44,425 nucleotides of DNA from Deltaproteobacteria bacterium UBA7527. Lineage in GTDB: Bacteria > Desulfobacterota > Syntrophorhabdia > Syntrophorhabdales > Syntrophorhabdaceae. The notes beneath the pieces are model-generated. The model had not been told where the DNA came from. It ran no database searches and saw only the letters and a list, made by a program, of their open reading frames with translations. Of this stretch, positions 16,394 through 25,103 are shown piece by piece (the first letter of the stretch is position 1; every line of letters begins with the position of its first letter). The translations under genes were made by a program, and so were the position numbers. The stretch spans positions 17,220 through 61,644 of the forward strand of contig DLMV01000047.1 of NCBI GenBank assembly GCA_002478225.1, read 5' to 3'.

Positions 16394-17490
16394 GCAAAAA
16401 AATAATGGATCAGACAATACTCGAAGCTAAAAACCTCTGCGTGGAAAGAGCGGGAACACGCCTGCTTGATGTTCCGCATCTCGAAATTGATGAAGGCGAG
16501 GTGCTTTCACTCATAGGACCCAACGGGGCAGGAAAGACAACGCTCCTTGCCACCCTTTGTCACCTGTTCAAATATTTCTCGGGCACTATCGTATTTAAGG
16601 AAAAAGAGGTAGACAATGAACTGGCTGCCGGCGAATACCGGAAAAAGGTCGCCATGGTCTTCCAGGAACCTCTTCTGTTCAACGCCACTGTCTTTGAAAA
16701 TGTGGCCGCCGGATTGAGATTCCGCAATATCGGCAGGCAAGAGATCAAAAAATCGGTGGAAGAAAATCTCGAAAGGTTCGGGATCGGCCATCTCGGCAAC
16801 CGTTCCGCAAGGACGCTTTCCGGAGGAGAGGCGCAGAGGACAAGCCTTGCCAGGGCATTCGCGATAAAACCTGACATTCTCTTTCTCGATGAACCATTCT
16901 CCTCTCTCGACCCGCCTACCCGTGAGTCGCTCATCGATGACCTTGAACGGATATTAAAGAACTCCGGAACGACTACGATATTCGCCACCCATGACAGGAT
17001 CGAGGCGCTCCGCCTCTCGGACAGGATCGCCGTGATGAACAGGGGAAGGATACTCCAGATAGGAGCGCCTGACGATGTGATGAACCACCCTGCCGATGAG
17101 TTTGTTGCCTCTTTTGTGGGGGTGGAGACCATCCTGAAGGGAAAGGTTACAGGAAAAAAGACGGGCATCGTGATGGTCTCCGTATCGGGACGGGAAGTAG
17201 CGGTCATCGGGGATTACGGCGTCGGCGAGAGCCTCATCCTCTGCATCCGCCCTGAGAACGTCACCCTTTCGACAAACCCATCAGAGACCGCCACCAGCGC
17301 ACGCAACATATTCCCCGGCACGATCGGGAGGATAGTTCCCATGGGGCTTTTCCAGAAGGTAGAGCTCGATTGCGGCTTTCCACTCGTTGCCTACATAACA
17401 CACGACTCACTGAAGGCGTTATCGCTCTGCGAAGGAGCCGATGTCTCGGCATCCTTCAAAGCTACTGCGATCCATGTGGTGAGAAAATAA
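16369..17490 (+). CDS. tupC: Tungstate ABC transporter ATPase
   Basis: 373 residues: an ABC ATPase (Walker A GPNGAGKTT, Q-loop MVFQEPLLF, signature TLSGGEAQR, Walker B ILFLDEPFSSLD, switch ATHDR), then a C-terminal TOBE-type domain from about residue 250 that may bind oxyanion and regulate transport. The ATG at 16369 is kept because AAAGGA lies upstream, but in-frame ATGs at 16384 and 16405 are possible. The first codons are heptad-repeat sequence, so the true start could be 16405 (MDQTIL). Confidence 0.92.
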   Translation: MVHKLMADGKKIMDQTILEAKNLCVERAGTRLLDVPHLEIDEGEVLSLIGPNGAGKTTLLATLCHLFKYFSGTIVFKEKEVDNELAAGEYRKKVAMVFQEPLLFNATVFENVAAGLRFRNIGRQEIKKSVEENLERFGIGHLGNRSARTLSGGEAQRTSLARAFAIKPDILFLDEPFSSLDPPTRESLIDDLERILKNSGTTTIFATHDRIEALRLSDRIAVMNRGRILQIGAPDDVMNHPADEFVASFVGVETILKGKVTGKKTGIVMVSVSGREVAVIGDYGVGESLILCIRPENVTLSTNPSETATSARNIFPGTIGRIVPMGLFQKVELDCGFPLVAYITHDSLKALSLCEGADVSASFKATAIHVVRK

Positions 17491-17505
17491 CGTAAAAACT
17501 TAGGC

Positions 17506-17632
17506 GATCAGCTATCAGCTTTCAGCAAAACCAAAAGAGAGTAAGCACTATGCAGTATGCAGCAAAAGCTTTTCGTGCTTACTGCTTACTGCCTACTATG
17601 TTTTGCTGTCAGCCATGGGCAATGAACTATGG
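17506..17632 (+). repeat. Cluster of four different heptad arrays
   Basis: The 199-bp gap downstream of tupC holds at least four period-7 arrays with different words: TATCAGC-like (17506-17526), TATGCAG-like (about 17547-17562), GCTTACT-like (17577-17597) and GCCATGG-like (17612-17632). No gene is seen here. Confidence 0.8.
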
Positions 17633-17653
17633 GCCGGTTTTAATCATATTCAT

Positions 17654-17683
17654 TTGTTTTTGACGTCCTCGCCCTGTTAGAAT
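17654..17683 (+). promoter_or_regulatory. Promoter giving a leaderless GGDEF mRNA
   Basis: TTGTTT at 17654-17659, an 18-bp spacer and TAGAAT at 17678-17683. The -10 ends 6 nt before the ATG at 17690, and no ribosome binding site is present. Confidence 0.55.
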
Positions 17684-17689
17684 AGTGCC

Positions 17690-18973
17690 ATGCACGGCGC
17701 CACGAAGATACTCGTTGTTGAGGACAACATACGCATCCTGAAGGAGGTTGCCGATCTCCTCAGATCGTCCGGCTACGAGGTGAAAGAGGCCGCAACAGGC
17801 AATGAATGCCTCCAGATGATCGCCGCGGATAAACCGGACATCGTCCTGCTCGACGTCTATCTCCCCGATACGTTCGGGTACGATGTGTGCAGGCATATCA
17901 AGGCGATGCCCGGGTTCGAGGACGTCTGCGTGATCTACCTTTCATCCACTCCTGCAACGGATGAGATGAAGATGACAGGTTTTGATGTCGGCGCTGACGA
18001 TTATATTGTCAGACCTGTAAGCAACAAGGAACTCCTCGCCCGCATCAGGGCAATGGAACGGATACACAAAACAGAGAAGAGGCTCAGGGAATCGGAAGAG
18101 CGATACCGGATCGCTATTGAATGCTCCAACGACGGTGTTGCCATCATCAAAAATAACCGGTACCGCTATGTCAATCAGCGCTTTGTGAAGATGTTCGGGT
18201 TCGCCGATATTGAGGAGGTCGTGGGGAACCATGCCAATTGCATCGCCCATGCTGATGACAGGGAAAAAATGGACGGGGAGATACAGGATTGGGAAACGGC
18301 GCTTCAGGAACCCCGCCTCTATGAATTCAAGGGCGCGCGCAAGGACGGGAGCGTACTCTACATCGAGGCCTCCATAACCCATATGACCTACGACGGCGAA
18401 CTCGTCGTGCTCGCACTGCTCCGTGATGTCACCGAACGTAAAAAGGCAGAGGAAACGATACGGGAGCTTGCCTACTACGATGCCCTGACAGGATTGCCGA
18501 ACAGGATACTCCTCCATGACCGTCTCACCATTGCACTGGCGCAGGCACAACGGACAGGCAGGAAATTGGCCGTCATGATGCTCGACCTCGATAGGTTCAA
18601 AGAGGTCAACGACACCCTGGGGCATGCCGCGGGTGATATCTTGTTGAAGGCGGCGGCAGACAGGCTCACCGGCGCTTTGCGAAAACACGATACCGTATCC
18701 CGCCTTGGCGGGGATGAGTTTATTATCGTTATTCCCGAGGTTATAAGCGAGGACGATCTGACAATGCTCGCGCAGAAGATCCTCGATTCCTTGCGGACGC
18801 CCTTTACGATAGATGGGCGCAGGGTTGCTATCGGCTCAAGCATAGGGATCGCTCTCTACCCTCATGACGGCAATGATATTGAAACACTGATGCAGCATGC
18901 CGATGCTGCGATGTATAGAGCCAAGCAGTCCGGCCGGAACCGATACCGCCTTTTCGCGGAAGACCCCTCCTGA
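17690..18973 (+). CDS. Response regulator with PAS and GGDEF domains (diguanylate cyclase)
   Basis: 427 residues. Residues 4-125 are a receiver domain with phosphoacceptor D55 and acidic pocket E11/D12. The residue equivalent to the invariant CheY Lys109 is arginine (R108 in YIVRP). Residues ~135-255 form a PAS domain (SEERYRIAIECSNDG). Residues ~260-420 are a GGDEF domain with intact G340-F344, catalytic-metal Asp in MMLDLDRFKEVND, and an inhibitory RxxD site (R331-D334). It should make c-di-GMP with product feedback. No partner kinase is adjacent. Confidence 0.92.
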   Translation: MHGATKILVVEDNIRILKEVADLLRSSGYEVKEAATGNECLQMIAADKPDIVLLDVYLPDTFGYDVCRHIKAMPGFEDVCVIYLSSTPATDEMKMTGFDVGADDYIVRPVSNKELLARIRAMERIHKTEKRLRESEERYRIAIECSNDGVAIIKNNRYRYVNQRFVKMFGFADIEEVVGNHANCIAHADDREKMDGEIQDWETALQEPRLYEFKGARKDGSVLYIEASITHMTYDGELVVLALLRDVTERKKAEETIRELAYYDALTGLPNRILLHDRLTIALAQAQRTGRKLAVMMLDLDRFKEVNDTLGHAAGDILLKAAADRLTGALRKHDTVSRLGGDEFIIVIPEVISEDDLTMLAQKILDSLRTPFTIDGRRVAIGSSIGIALYPHDGNDIETLMQHADAAMYRAKQSGRNRYRLFAEDPS

Positions 18974-19053
18974 GCGGTATCCTCAGACCGATATACTCCC
19001 ATTTCCTGCTTTCATGTACGCGGCCTCGGCAGTGCAGATCGCAGGTCGGGAAA

Positions 19054-19073
19054 AATTTCCTTTCATGGAAATT
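19054..19073 (+). promoter_or_regulatory. Inverted repeat upstream of the tcmP operon
   Basis: AATTTCC (19054-19060) and GGAAATT (19067-19073) form a perfect 7-bp dyad. A TTGACA -35-like box starts 3 bp downstream (19076-19081), but no -10 is well placed. It could be an operator or a stem-loop. There is no T run, so it is unlikely to be a terminator. Confidence 0.4.
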
Positions 19074-19119
19074 CCTTGACAACTAAATAAAATAACCGGA
19101 AAATGAAAAAAGGGGGGGT

Positions 19120-19236
19120 ATGACGGTGAATCAATACTATTTAAAATCCAGGGCTCAAGGTTCACGCTTTCTCAAGGGAAAAATCTTTGAAATAATAAAA
19201 GGCGTTTCCATCGTTGTCGGATTGGGGGGTAAATAA
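19120..19236 (+). CDS. 38-residue small ORF upstream of tcmP
   Basis: ATG at 19120 is preceded by a G-rich ribosome binding site (AGGGGGGG, 19111-19118). It encodes 38 residues: a basic first half (LKSRAQGSRFLKGK) and a hydrophobic, glycine-ended second half (FEIIKGVSIVVGLGGK), so it could form an amphipathic or membrane-associated helix. The stop lies 2 nt before the tcmP ATG, and the GGGGGG inside codons 35-37 is also the tcmP ribosome binding site, so the two are translationally coupled. It may be a small third component, a leader peptide or chance. I recognise no family. Confidence 0.45.
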   Translation: MTVNQYYLKSRAQGSRFLKGKIFEIIKGVSIVVGLGGK

Positions 19237-19238
19237 CG

Positions 19239-20063
19239 ATGAGATATGACGAGATAGGGTACTGGTCGGAAATTAAGCTGGAAATTATCCAAAAATATGC
19301 GGTTGCATACTCGAAGATTCTGAGCGCTCGAAAAAACCCTCCTCTTTACCATGTCTATATAGACGCCTTCGCGGGACCCGGACAGGCCATCTCCAAGTCA
19401 TCCGGCGATATGGTCCCGGGGAGTCCTTTAAATGCATTAAAAATTAAACCGCCCTTTCGTGAATATCATCTCATTGACATGGACAGTAAAAAGGTCGATT
19501 CTCTTCGAAGCCTGACAAAAGATCAACCGAATGTGTTAATATATGAAGGTGATTGTAATAAAATTCTTACCGAAGAAGTATTTCCACAAACAAGGTTCGA
19601 AGATTACCGCCGTGCTCTCTGTCTTCTTGATCCATACGGATTGCACCTGCAATGGCAGGTACTGGAATCGGCAGGAAGAATGAAAAGCGTTGAGATATTT
19701 CTAAACTTCCCTGTAGCCGACATGAATCGTAACGTGCTATGGAGGAATCCGGACAAAGTCGATCCTCAGCAGGCAGCACGCATGACCGGTTTTTGGGGTG
19801 ATGAATCATGGCGGCAGGCTGCATATGATACAACCGGCAATCTTTTCGGATGGGAAGAGAAACAGGGAAACGAGGCAATAGTAGGGGCTTTTCGTGAACG
19901 GTTAAAAAGGGTGGCCGGCTTTGTTTATGTGCCTGAGCCCATTCCCATGCGAAACAGCAAAAACGCGATAGTCTATTATCTCTTCTTTGCCTCTCAGAAA
20001 TCTGTTCCAAATGATATTGTCACACAGATATTCGATAAATATAGAAATAAAGAGGTTGTGTAA
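19239..20063 (+). CDS. tcmP: Three-Cys-motif partner protein TcmP
   Basis: 274 residues. It has the TcmP pattern: an N-terminal helix (WSEIKLEIIQKYAVAYSKIL), then YIDAFAGPG as a methyltransferase-like motif I, YHLIDMDSKKV as motif II, and LCLLDPYGLHLQW where methyltransferases have their catalytic DPPY/NPPY. TcmP is named for its constant neighbour with three cysteines, here the next gene, which overlaps by 1 bp (TAATG). The molecular function is unknown, and a SAM-binding Rossmann fold is inferred. By eye it is more AT-rich than the core genes around it, consistent with horizontal transfer. Confidence 0.85.
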   Translation: MRYDEIGYWSEIKLEIIQKYAVAYSKILSARKNPPLYHVYIDAFAGPGQAISKSSGDMVPGSPLNALKIKPPFREYHLIDMDSKKVDSLRSLTKDQPNVLIYEGDCNKILTEEVFPQTRFEDYRRALCLLDPYGLHLQWQVLESAGRMKSVEIFLNFPVADMNRNVLWRNPDKVDPQQAARMTGFWGDESWRQAAYDTTGNLFGWEEKQGNEAIVGAFRERLKRVAGFVYVPEPIPMRNSKNAIVYYLFFASQKSVPNDIVTQIFDKYRNKEVV

Positions 20064-20803
20064 TGGCTCACTATTCAGACATAGAGTGGACCGGGTCAAC
20101 CTGGAACCCGCTCACAGGCTGCCGTAAAATAAGTGCCGGTTGTTTGAACTGCTATGCCGAGCGTATGGCAAAACGACTGCAGGCGATGGGAAACGCGAGC
20201 TACAAAAAAGGTTTTCTGCCCGCTGTCCATAAACCCCTGTTTGATTTACCGCTTAGATGGAAAACACCGCGAACGATCTTCGTAAATTCCATGAGTGATC
20301 TCTTTTTGGAAGATTTCCCCGATGAAATCATACAACAGCTATTTTCAGTGATGAAGTGTGCGCACTGGCACACCTTCCAAATCCTTACAAAACGATCGGA
20401 CAGGCTTTTAACAATGAACCGAAAATTCGCTTGGCCGCCAAACGTCTGGATGGGAGTAACGGTGGAAAATGGCGATTACACTTCCAGGGTTGACGACCTG
20501 AGGAAGACGGCTGCCCACGTAAAGTTTCTCTCCCTGGAACCTCTTCTTAGCGCTTTGCCTGATCTTGATCTTACGGGCATCGATTGGGTCATTGTCGGCG
20601 GCGAGTCAGGTCCAAACGCCCGCAGCATGGCCCGGGATTGGGCAACAGCGATCCGGGACCAATGCCGGAAACAGAATGTACCGTTCTTCTTCAAGCAATG
20701 GGGCGGTATAAACAAGAAGAAAACAGGCCGGCACTTAGAAGGTAGGCTGTGGAACGAAATGCCCGTCCGCAATAAAACAGAACGATCCGCTTCATTATTC
20801 TGA
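20063..20803 (+). CDS. DUF5131 / phage Gp37-Gp68 family three-Cys protein
   Basis: 246 residues. The family motif WNPLTGC(x6)CLNCYAE supplies C20, C27 and C30. This is a C-x6-C-x2-C cluster thought to bind an Fe-S centre in a radical-SAM-like barrel (inference). Other conserved blocks are FVNSMSDLF, LTKR, WMGVTVEN, FLSLEPLL, WVIVGGESG and FFFKQWGG. It is found in phages and mobile regions and pairs with TcmP. Start and stop overlap (TAATG) shows coupling to tcmP. Substrate unknown. Confidence 0.85.
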   Translation: MAHYSDIEWTGSTWNPLTGCRKISAGCLNCYAERMAKRLQAMGNASYKKGFLPAVHKPLFDLPLRWKTPRTIFVNSMSDLFLEDFPDEIIQQLFSVMKCAHWHTFQILTKRSDRLLTMNRKFAWPPNVWMGVTVENGDYTSRVDDLRKTAAHVKFLSLEPLLSALPDLDLTGIDWVIVGGESGPNARSMARDWATAIRDQCRKQNVPFFFKQWGGINKKKTGRHLEGRLWNEMPVRNKTERSASLF

Positions 20804-20818
20804 CGGTAAACAGATACT

Positions 20819-20896
20819 GTTCGATGTTCTATGTTCAACGTCCAAGATTAAAACACTCTGGCGGAAGAAACCATTCAAATGGCATCCATGGTTTCT
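20819..20896 (+). repeat. Heptad array and 9-bp hairpin downstream of the DUF5131 gene
   Basis: 20819-20846 holds four GTTCTAT-like heptads. It is followed by a perfect 9-bp inverted repeat, AGAAACCAT (20866-20874) and ATGGTTTCT (20888-20896), with a 13-nt loop. The stem lacks a T run, so it may be a factor-dependent or weak terminator, or an operator for the TPR gene. Confidence 0.55.
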
Positions 20897-21048
20897 AGAA
20901 TGTACTTCCTGAAAGACTCTCTTAGACATCCCCTTACTTTATACAAAGTTTCAAACGAAAAAGAAGTATTTGTTGCGTATTATTTTTCTCTATTATAGAA
21001 TTTGCAGAAGCGATAAAGTCCGTAGTGTATTCCAAAAAAAACAAATTA

Positions 21049-22542
21049 ATGAAGATCTTTTTGAGCATTATCGTATTCTGTTTTACACCAGCGGGGCCAT
21101 TCTGTTGGTTCTTGTCATCTCATTACGAGGCAGAATGGATCAAGGCTTCTGTCTTACGCGAAATTGCAGTGCAACCCCCCTTGGGAATTTATGTGGCCAT
21201 TTTCCTTACCTTGATTGGTATCATCGCCTCAATTTTGCTTTATAATTTTCCCACTTCTCCAACGTTTGATACCATTAAAGAACCAAGTGGCGACTTGCTC
21301 ATCATGAGTAGTGCACACAACTTAGAGGCAGAATTTGAAGATGCCGCTTCGGAAATAAAGCGTGCAGCCAGGGATTATTTTATAGCTGGCGAAAGGGATT
21401 TTGCGGAGGAACACTATGAAGAGGCTTCGAAGAATTACGAAAAATCCCTAGGCAAACTTGAGACTATGTCGGCATATTTAAACTTGTGTGTATCCTTTTA
21501 CAGGCTTGACAGTTTCGATGCTGCTCAACTGATAGCCGAAAAAGGCTTGGCTATGGCAAGAAAAAAGGGGCATGAGTTATTCGAAGCAGTCTTTTTATCT
21601 AATGCTGCCTTAGTATACCGGCGTCAAGGCAAACCAGGGCAGGCTCTTGAACATCTTCGACAGGCAGCATCAATATTTGAGCGAAAAAATCATGTGCATA
21701 ATTGGGCCAACACTATAGGAACAATTGGATTCTTATACCTTGACGAAGGCAGACCGGAAGATGCTCTGGTGGAGCTTAATAAAGCATTAAAGATACATCA
21801 GGATTTAAAGGCTGTTGGTAATGTCGGGAGCAGCCAATTGGCCATCGGTAACGCGTATTTTGACCTAAACAAATTAGACGAGGCATTGGTAGCCTACCAG
21901 GACGCGTTGGCCAATTTTCAGCGGAAAGGAACGCTTGCAGAACAAGCCGGAGCTTTGGGTAACATAGGGGGTATATACCAAAACAAAGGTGATTTCGATA
22001 AAGCTCTGGAATTTTTCGAAAACTCTTTACAGTTATACAGGAAGGCGGGGTCTCCAATCGGAGAAGCAAATACTATCGGCAACATGGGCGGGGCATACTC
22101 CCGACAAGGGCGATTTCAGGAAGCAATCAAACAATACTCTGACGCGCTTGAGATTCAGGAAGCAATTGGCTATAAACGTGGGCAAGCCGCATCATACTGG
22201 AGTCTCGGCCAGGTATATAAGAAAATGGGGCGAAACAAGGAGGCTTTGGATTGTTATCAGAAATCTTTGAATTTGAACAGAAAGATTGAGGCAAAAGGTC
22301 GAGCGGCGACGGTACTTTTCGACATAGGTCGCATATATTTTGAGGGAGATGATATTGCCAACGCATTAAAGACACAATCAGAGGCTCTTGAGATAGCGAG
22401 GTCTCTAAATAATGTTAGGTTGGAACGGGTGGCATTGAATAATCTGCAAGCAATCTATTCTCGTACTGGTAGCAATAAAGAGTTGTTGGATGTCCAGAAA
22501 AGGCTCACGGAGATCGGGGGCGCAAATAATAAAAAAAGATGA
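21049..22542 (+). CDS. Membrane-anchored TPR-repeat protein
   Basis: 497 residues from ATG 21049 (a GTG at 21025 would add eight). Two hydrophobic segments near the start (KIFLSIIVFCF; IYVAIFLTLIGIIASILL) anchor it. From about residue 110 there are roughly nine tetratricopeptide repeats of the kinesin-light-chain/LGN type, with repeated cores such as ALGNIGGIYQNKGDFDKALEF. These bind protein partners. No catalytic domain is fused. AT-rich and in the accessory island, it may be independent cargo or work with the TcmP pair 245 bp upstream. Confidence 0.8.
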   Translation: MKIFLSIIVFCFTPAGPFCWFLSSHYEAEWIKASVLREIAVQPPLGIYVAIFLTLIGIIASILLYNFPTSPTFDTIKEPSGDLLIMSSAHNLEAEFEDAASEIKRAARDYFIAGERDFAEEHYEEASKNYEKSLGKLETMSAYLNLCVSFYRLDSFDAAQLIAEKGLAMARKKGHELFEAVFLSNAALVYRRQGKPGQALEHLRQAASIFERKNHVHNWANTIGTIGFLYLDEGRPEDALVELNKALKIHQDLKAVGNVGSSQLAIGNAYFDLNKLDEALVAYQDALANFQRKGTLAEQAGALGNIGGIYQNKGDFDKALEFFENSLQLYRKAGSPIGEANTIGNMGGAYSRQGRFQEAIKQYSDALEIQEAIGYKRGQAASYWSLGQVYKKMGRNKEALDCYQKSLNLNRKIEAKGRAATVLFDIGRIYFEGDDIANALKTQSEALEIARSLNNVRLERVALNNLQAIYSRTGSNKELLDVQKRLTEIGGANNKKR

Positions 22543-22775
22543 GATTGCCGCTTGTAATTGCCGATAATATCATAATATCACATATCCTTATCAAAATAAT
22601 TCTTTTCGTAATCCGCAACCTAAACAAAAAGGCTATACACTTGACTTGGAGGTGAAAGAGGTAACTTGTGCCGATTCGGATTCGTATAAAGAATAAGAAG
22701 TCGCGGAAATGCCGACCGGAGACAAGACAAGGAGCCGACAAATTTAAAAAAACGGCATCATTTCCATTCAAGCGT

Positions 22776-22993
22776 ACACCCATAATGGCAACCAACCCAT
22801 ATTGACGGGCTGTTGCTACATACAATTGTACTATGAGCAGGAAGGAACTTTGCGGCTCCTATGCAGTTCGCCGGGAACCGTTTCCCGAGTCACAAAAACG
22901 GCTCGCTCATCAAGGACTCTGCCGTATCGTTTCTTGCTATTCACTATTCACCGCCTTTGTTCCGCGTGTTTGTGGGGAATAGCCCGATAACTA
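22776..22993 (+). mobile_element. MITE-like repeat element, copy 2 (degenerate)
   Basis: The 476-bp gap between the TPR and amidohydrolase genes contains this element. From 22776 to about 22892 it matches copy 3 (25957 to about 26072) with few changes, including ATTGACGGGC at the left terminus and the shared GAGCAGGAAGGAACTTTGCG. The presumed right end (AATAGCCCGATAAC near 22980-22992) is only a poor inverted match, so the copy is eroded. The remaining bases 22543-22775 show no gene I can support. Confidence 0.6.
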
Positions 22994-23018
22994 TGATCGT
23001 CTAGAAGGAAATGTGGAT

Positions 23019-24770
23019 TTATTGCTTTGCCGGATTGTGCTCGTAGACGATCTTGCCGCCGACCATGGTCAGCAAAGCCTTTGCGTCCTTTATTTCATTG
23101 GTGGGGATGGCATAGAAGTTCCTGTCCCAGACTGCCAGGTCGGCCTTCTTTCCTTTTTCTATGGAGCCGATCTCCTTTTCCTGGAACGCCGCATAGGCGC
23201 TGCCTATTGTCTGTATCCGCAGGGCATCTTTTATTGATATTGCCTCTTCCGGGGTAAAGTGATAACCGCCTTTCGTTGTCCTTGCCAGCGCATTCCAGAG
23301 GGCGTACTGCGGCTGCCACAGGGAAAATGCCGGCGGGTCCGCCCCGATGGCGACAGGGATCCCCTGCCCCATGTAAGACCTCAGGGGAATGACCTTTTGG
23401 CCTTTCAGGCCTCCCATCTTGTCTCCCCACGGATACAGCCACTGGGGGTGCGTGGAGATCACTATGCCGAGACGTTTGATACGCTCCAACGAGGTCGTTT
23501 GCGGACACAAGGCATGCTCGATGCGGTGGCGGCAATCCGCTCTATGCTGTGTTTTGAGCGCCTCCTCGAAGGCATCGAGCATGACATCGACCGCCTTGTC
23601 CCCAACCGCGTGAACGCTTACCTGCTGGCCTGCCTGGTGGAAGAGCTTCACCATTGAATGGAGGTCCTCAATGGAATGCAGTGTGACGCTTCGTTCACTT
23701 CGATACCACAAAGAGGTCGGGCCCCCGCCATCGATGGCAAGCTTCATGCCTCCCCACACTTTGGCAAATCCTTCAGGATCATCTTTTTTATATTTGATCA
23801 CCTCGGCGAAGGGTGAGTCGGCTCTTGGGGTCTGGGATCGGATCAGCTCCTGTACCGCAAATGACGCCTCGCGGATGCTCGGTATGTAGGGCCATATCCT
23901 GACCCGCACGGGCAACGCCCCTGAGAGCGCCTGTCCGAAATAGACACCTGCATGCCTGTTGGCGCTGATCTCAGACATGTCAAAAAAGTTGTCGTGCACC
24001 GTTGTGACGCCGTCACCGGCATACAGCATAGCAGCATGCTGGATATTCTTGCCGATCTCTTCTTCGCTCAAAGGAGGTGCGATCCTCCGCACAAGGTAGA
24101 GCGCCGGGTAATGGATGAGGAGTCCTGTTGGTTCCCCGTTCGGCCCTTTCCGAACCATCCCCCCTGGAGGGTTTGGCGTCGTCCTGTTAATACCGGCAGC
24201 CTTCAGGGCATAGCTGTTGGCAAACCCCCACTGACCTCCGGTGTGCACAGCGAGCACAGGGTGCTCCGTCGTTATCCTGTCGAGGTCGCGGCGGTTCATA
24301 AATGCGAGGTCATTGCTTTCAATGCCCCAGCCCGAGAAGAATCTTCCCGGCGGCGTCCTCTTCGCCCGCTCCGCAAGCCTTTCAAGAACCTCCTCCCTGG
24401 TCTCCAGCCCCTGGAGCTTGACCATATTTCGTTCTCTGGCGCCGAAATGGGGGAGATGGCCGTGCGAATCGACAAGACCCGGCGTCATGGTCTTGCCGGA
24501 GAGATCGATCACTTTTGTGGTGCTCCCGATAAATTGCGAGACCGCTTCCTTTGTGCCTGCCTCAAGGATCGTTCCGTTCCGCACTGCCACTGCCTGCACG
24601 ATCGAGTCGGACCTGTCCACGGTGATCACCGTCCCGTTCACGAATACCGTATCGGCGGTCGGCGCTGAGGACTCGATGCGCGTAATCCCTGTAAGCACGC
24701 CTGCGGTGGCGACAGCGCCGATCCTGAGAAAGTCCCTCCTGCTGATCCTGTTGTACGGCTTTTCACTCAT
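23019..24770 (-). CDS. Tat-exported YtcJ-like metal-dependent amidohydrolase
   Basis: 583 residues from the ATG at 24770, chosen over the upstream in-frame start (24845) because it gives a clean twin-arginine signal (SRRDFLRIG then a hydrophobic AVATAGVL). The domain is amidohydrolase_3: an N-terminal beta sandwich, the metal-binding DSHGH, later VHAVGDKAVD and RIEHALC, and a C-terminal DLAVWD region. Relatives hydrolyse amides and cyclic ureas, substrate unknown. Tat export means it folds with metal in the cytoplasm. It is flanked by repeat copies 2 and 3. Confidence 0.85.
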   Translation of the reverse strand: MSEKPYNRISRRDFLRIGAVATAGVLTGITRIESSAPTADTVFVNGTVITVDRSDSIVQAVAVRNGTILEAGTKEAVSQFIGSTTKVIDLSGKTMTPGLVDSHGHLPHFGARERNMVKLQGLETREEVLERLAERAKRTPPGRFFSGWGIESNDLAFMNRRDLDRITTEHPVLAVHTGGQWGFANSYALKAAGINRTTPNPPGGMVRKGPNGEPTGLLIHYPALYLVRRIAPPLSEEEIGKNIQHAAMLYAGDGVTTVHDNFFDMSEISANRHAGVYFGQALSGALPVRVRIWPYIPSIREASFAVQELIRSQTPRADSPFAEVIKYKKDDPEGFAKVWGGMKLAIDGGGPTSLWYRSERSVTLHSIEDLHSMVKLFHQAGQQVSVHAVGDKAVDVMLDAFEEALKTQHRADCRHRIEHALCPQTTSLERIKRLGIVISTHPQWLYPWGDKMGGLKGQKVIPLRSYMGQGIPVAIGADPPAFSLWQPQYALWNALARTTKGGYHFTPEEAISIKDALRIQTIGSAYAAFQEKEIGSIEKGKKADLAVWDRNFYAIPTNEIKDAKALLTMVGGKIVYEHNPAKQ

Positions 24771-25068
24771 GGTATCTTTATTTAACCATATAACCATGAG
24801 CAGATGAAACAAAAAGCAATGCAACGTACGCAACGACGTCCCCATTTTCCCAGCCTTATAAACGGGGCTGGCAAAACTTTAAAAGAATGGTGGTAAAAGG
24901 CTACCGATTTTTGCTATAGTCTGCATAACAAAAGAACAAAACGGGTTAGCCATTGACACGATACAGGGTATAGAAACCGATCTTTTTTTCTGCATCTCGA
25001 AATCGATTTTCTTGAGAGAGTTTTTCAACAGGCTGTAAAGATTCGACCCCATTGTGTGCATAAAGGAA
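24771..25068 (+). other. Gene-free divergent intergenic region
   Basis: About 300 bp between the amidohydrolase and mntA. A 6-bp stem, CCAGCC (24850-24855) with GGCTGG (24866-24871), is present, and TTTTTCAACAGGCTG (25021-25035) resembles sequences often left at repeat-element ends. I see no gene. Confidence 0.5.
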
Positions 25069-25097
25069 TTGAACATTTCTCGACAATCGGCCATAAT
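25069..25097 (+). promoter_or_regulatory. Promoter giving a leaderless mntA mRNA
   Basis: TTGAAC at 25069-25074, a 17-bp spacer and CATAAT at 25092-25097. The -10 ends 6 nt before the ATG at 25104, and there is no Shine-Dalgarno site. Confidence 0.65.
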
Positions 25098-25103
25098 ATT
25101 ACT

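Noticed and set aside
22543..22775. Possible short coding remnants between the TPR gene and repeat copy 2.
   Set aside because: Frames are short, without start sites or recognisable protein character.
22802..22990. A 62-residue ORF similar to one at 25983-26174 (both contain IQLYYEQEGTLRLL), suggesting a conserved small protein in the repeat element.
   Set aside because: The similarity follows from the DNA repeat shared by copies 2 and 3. Most base differences between the copies change residues, and copy 1 lacks the frame, so there is no sign of coding selection.
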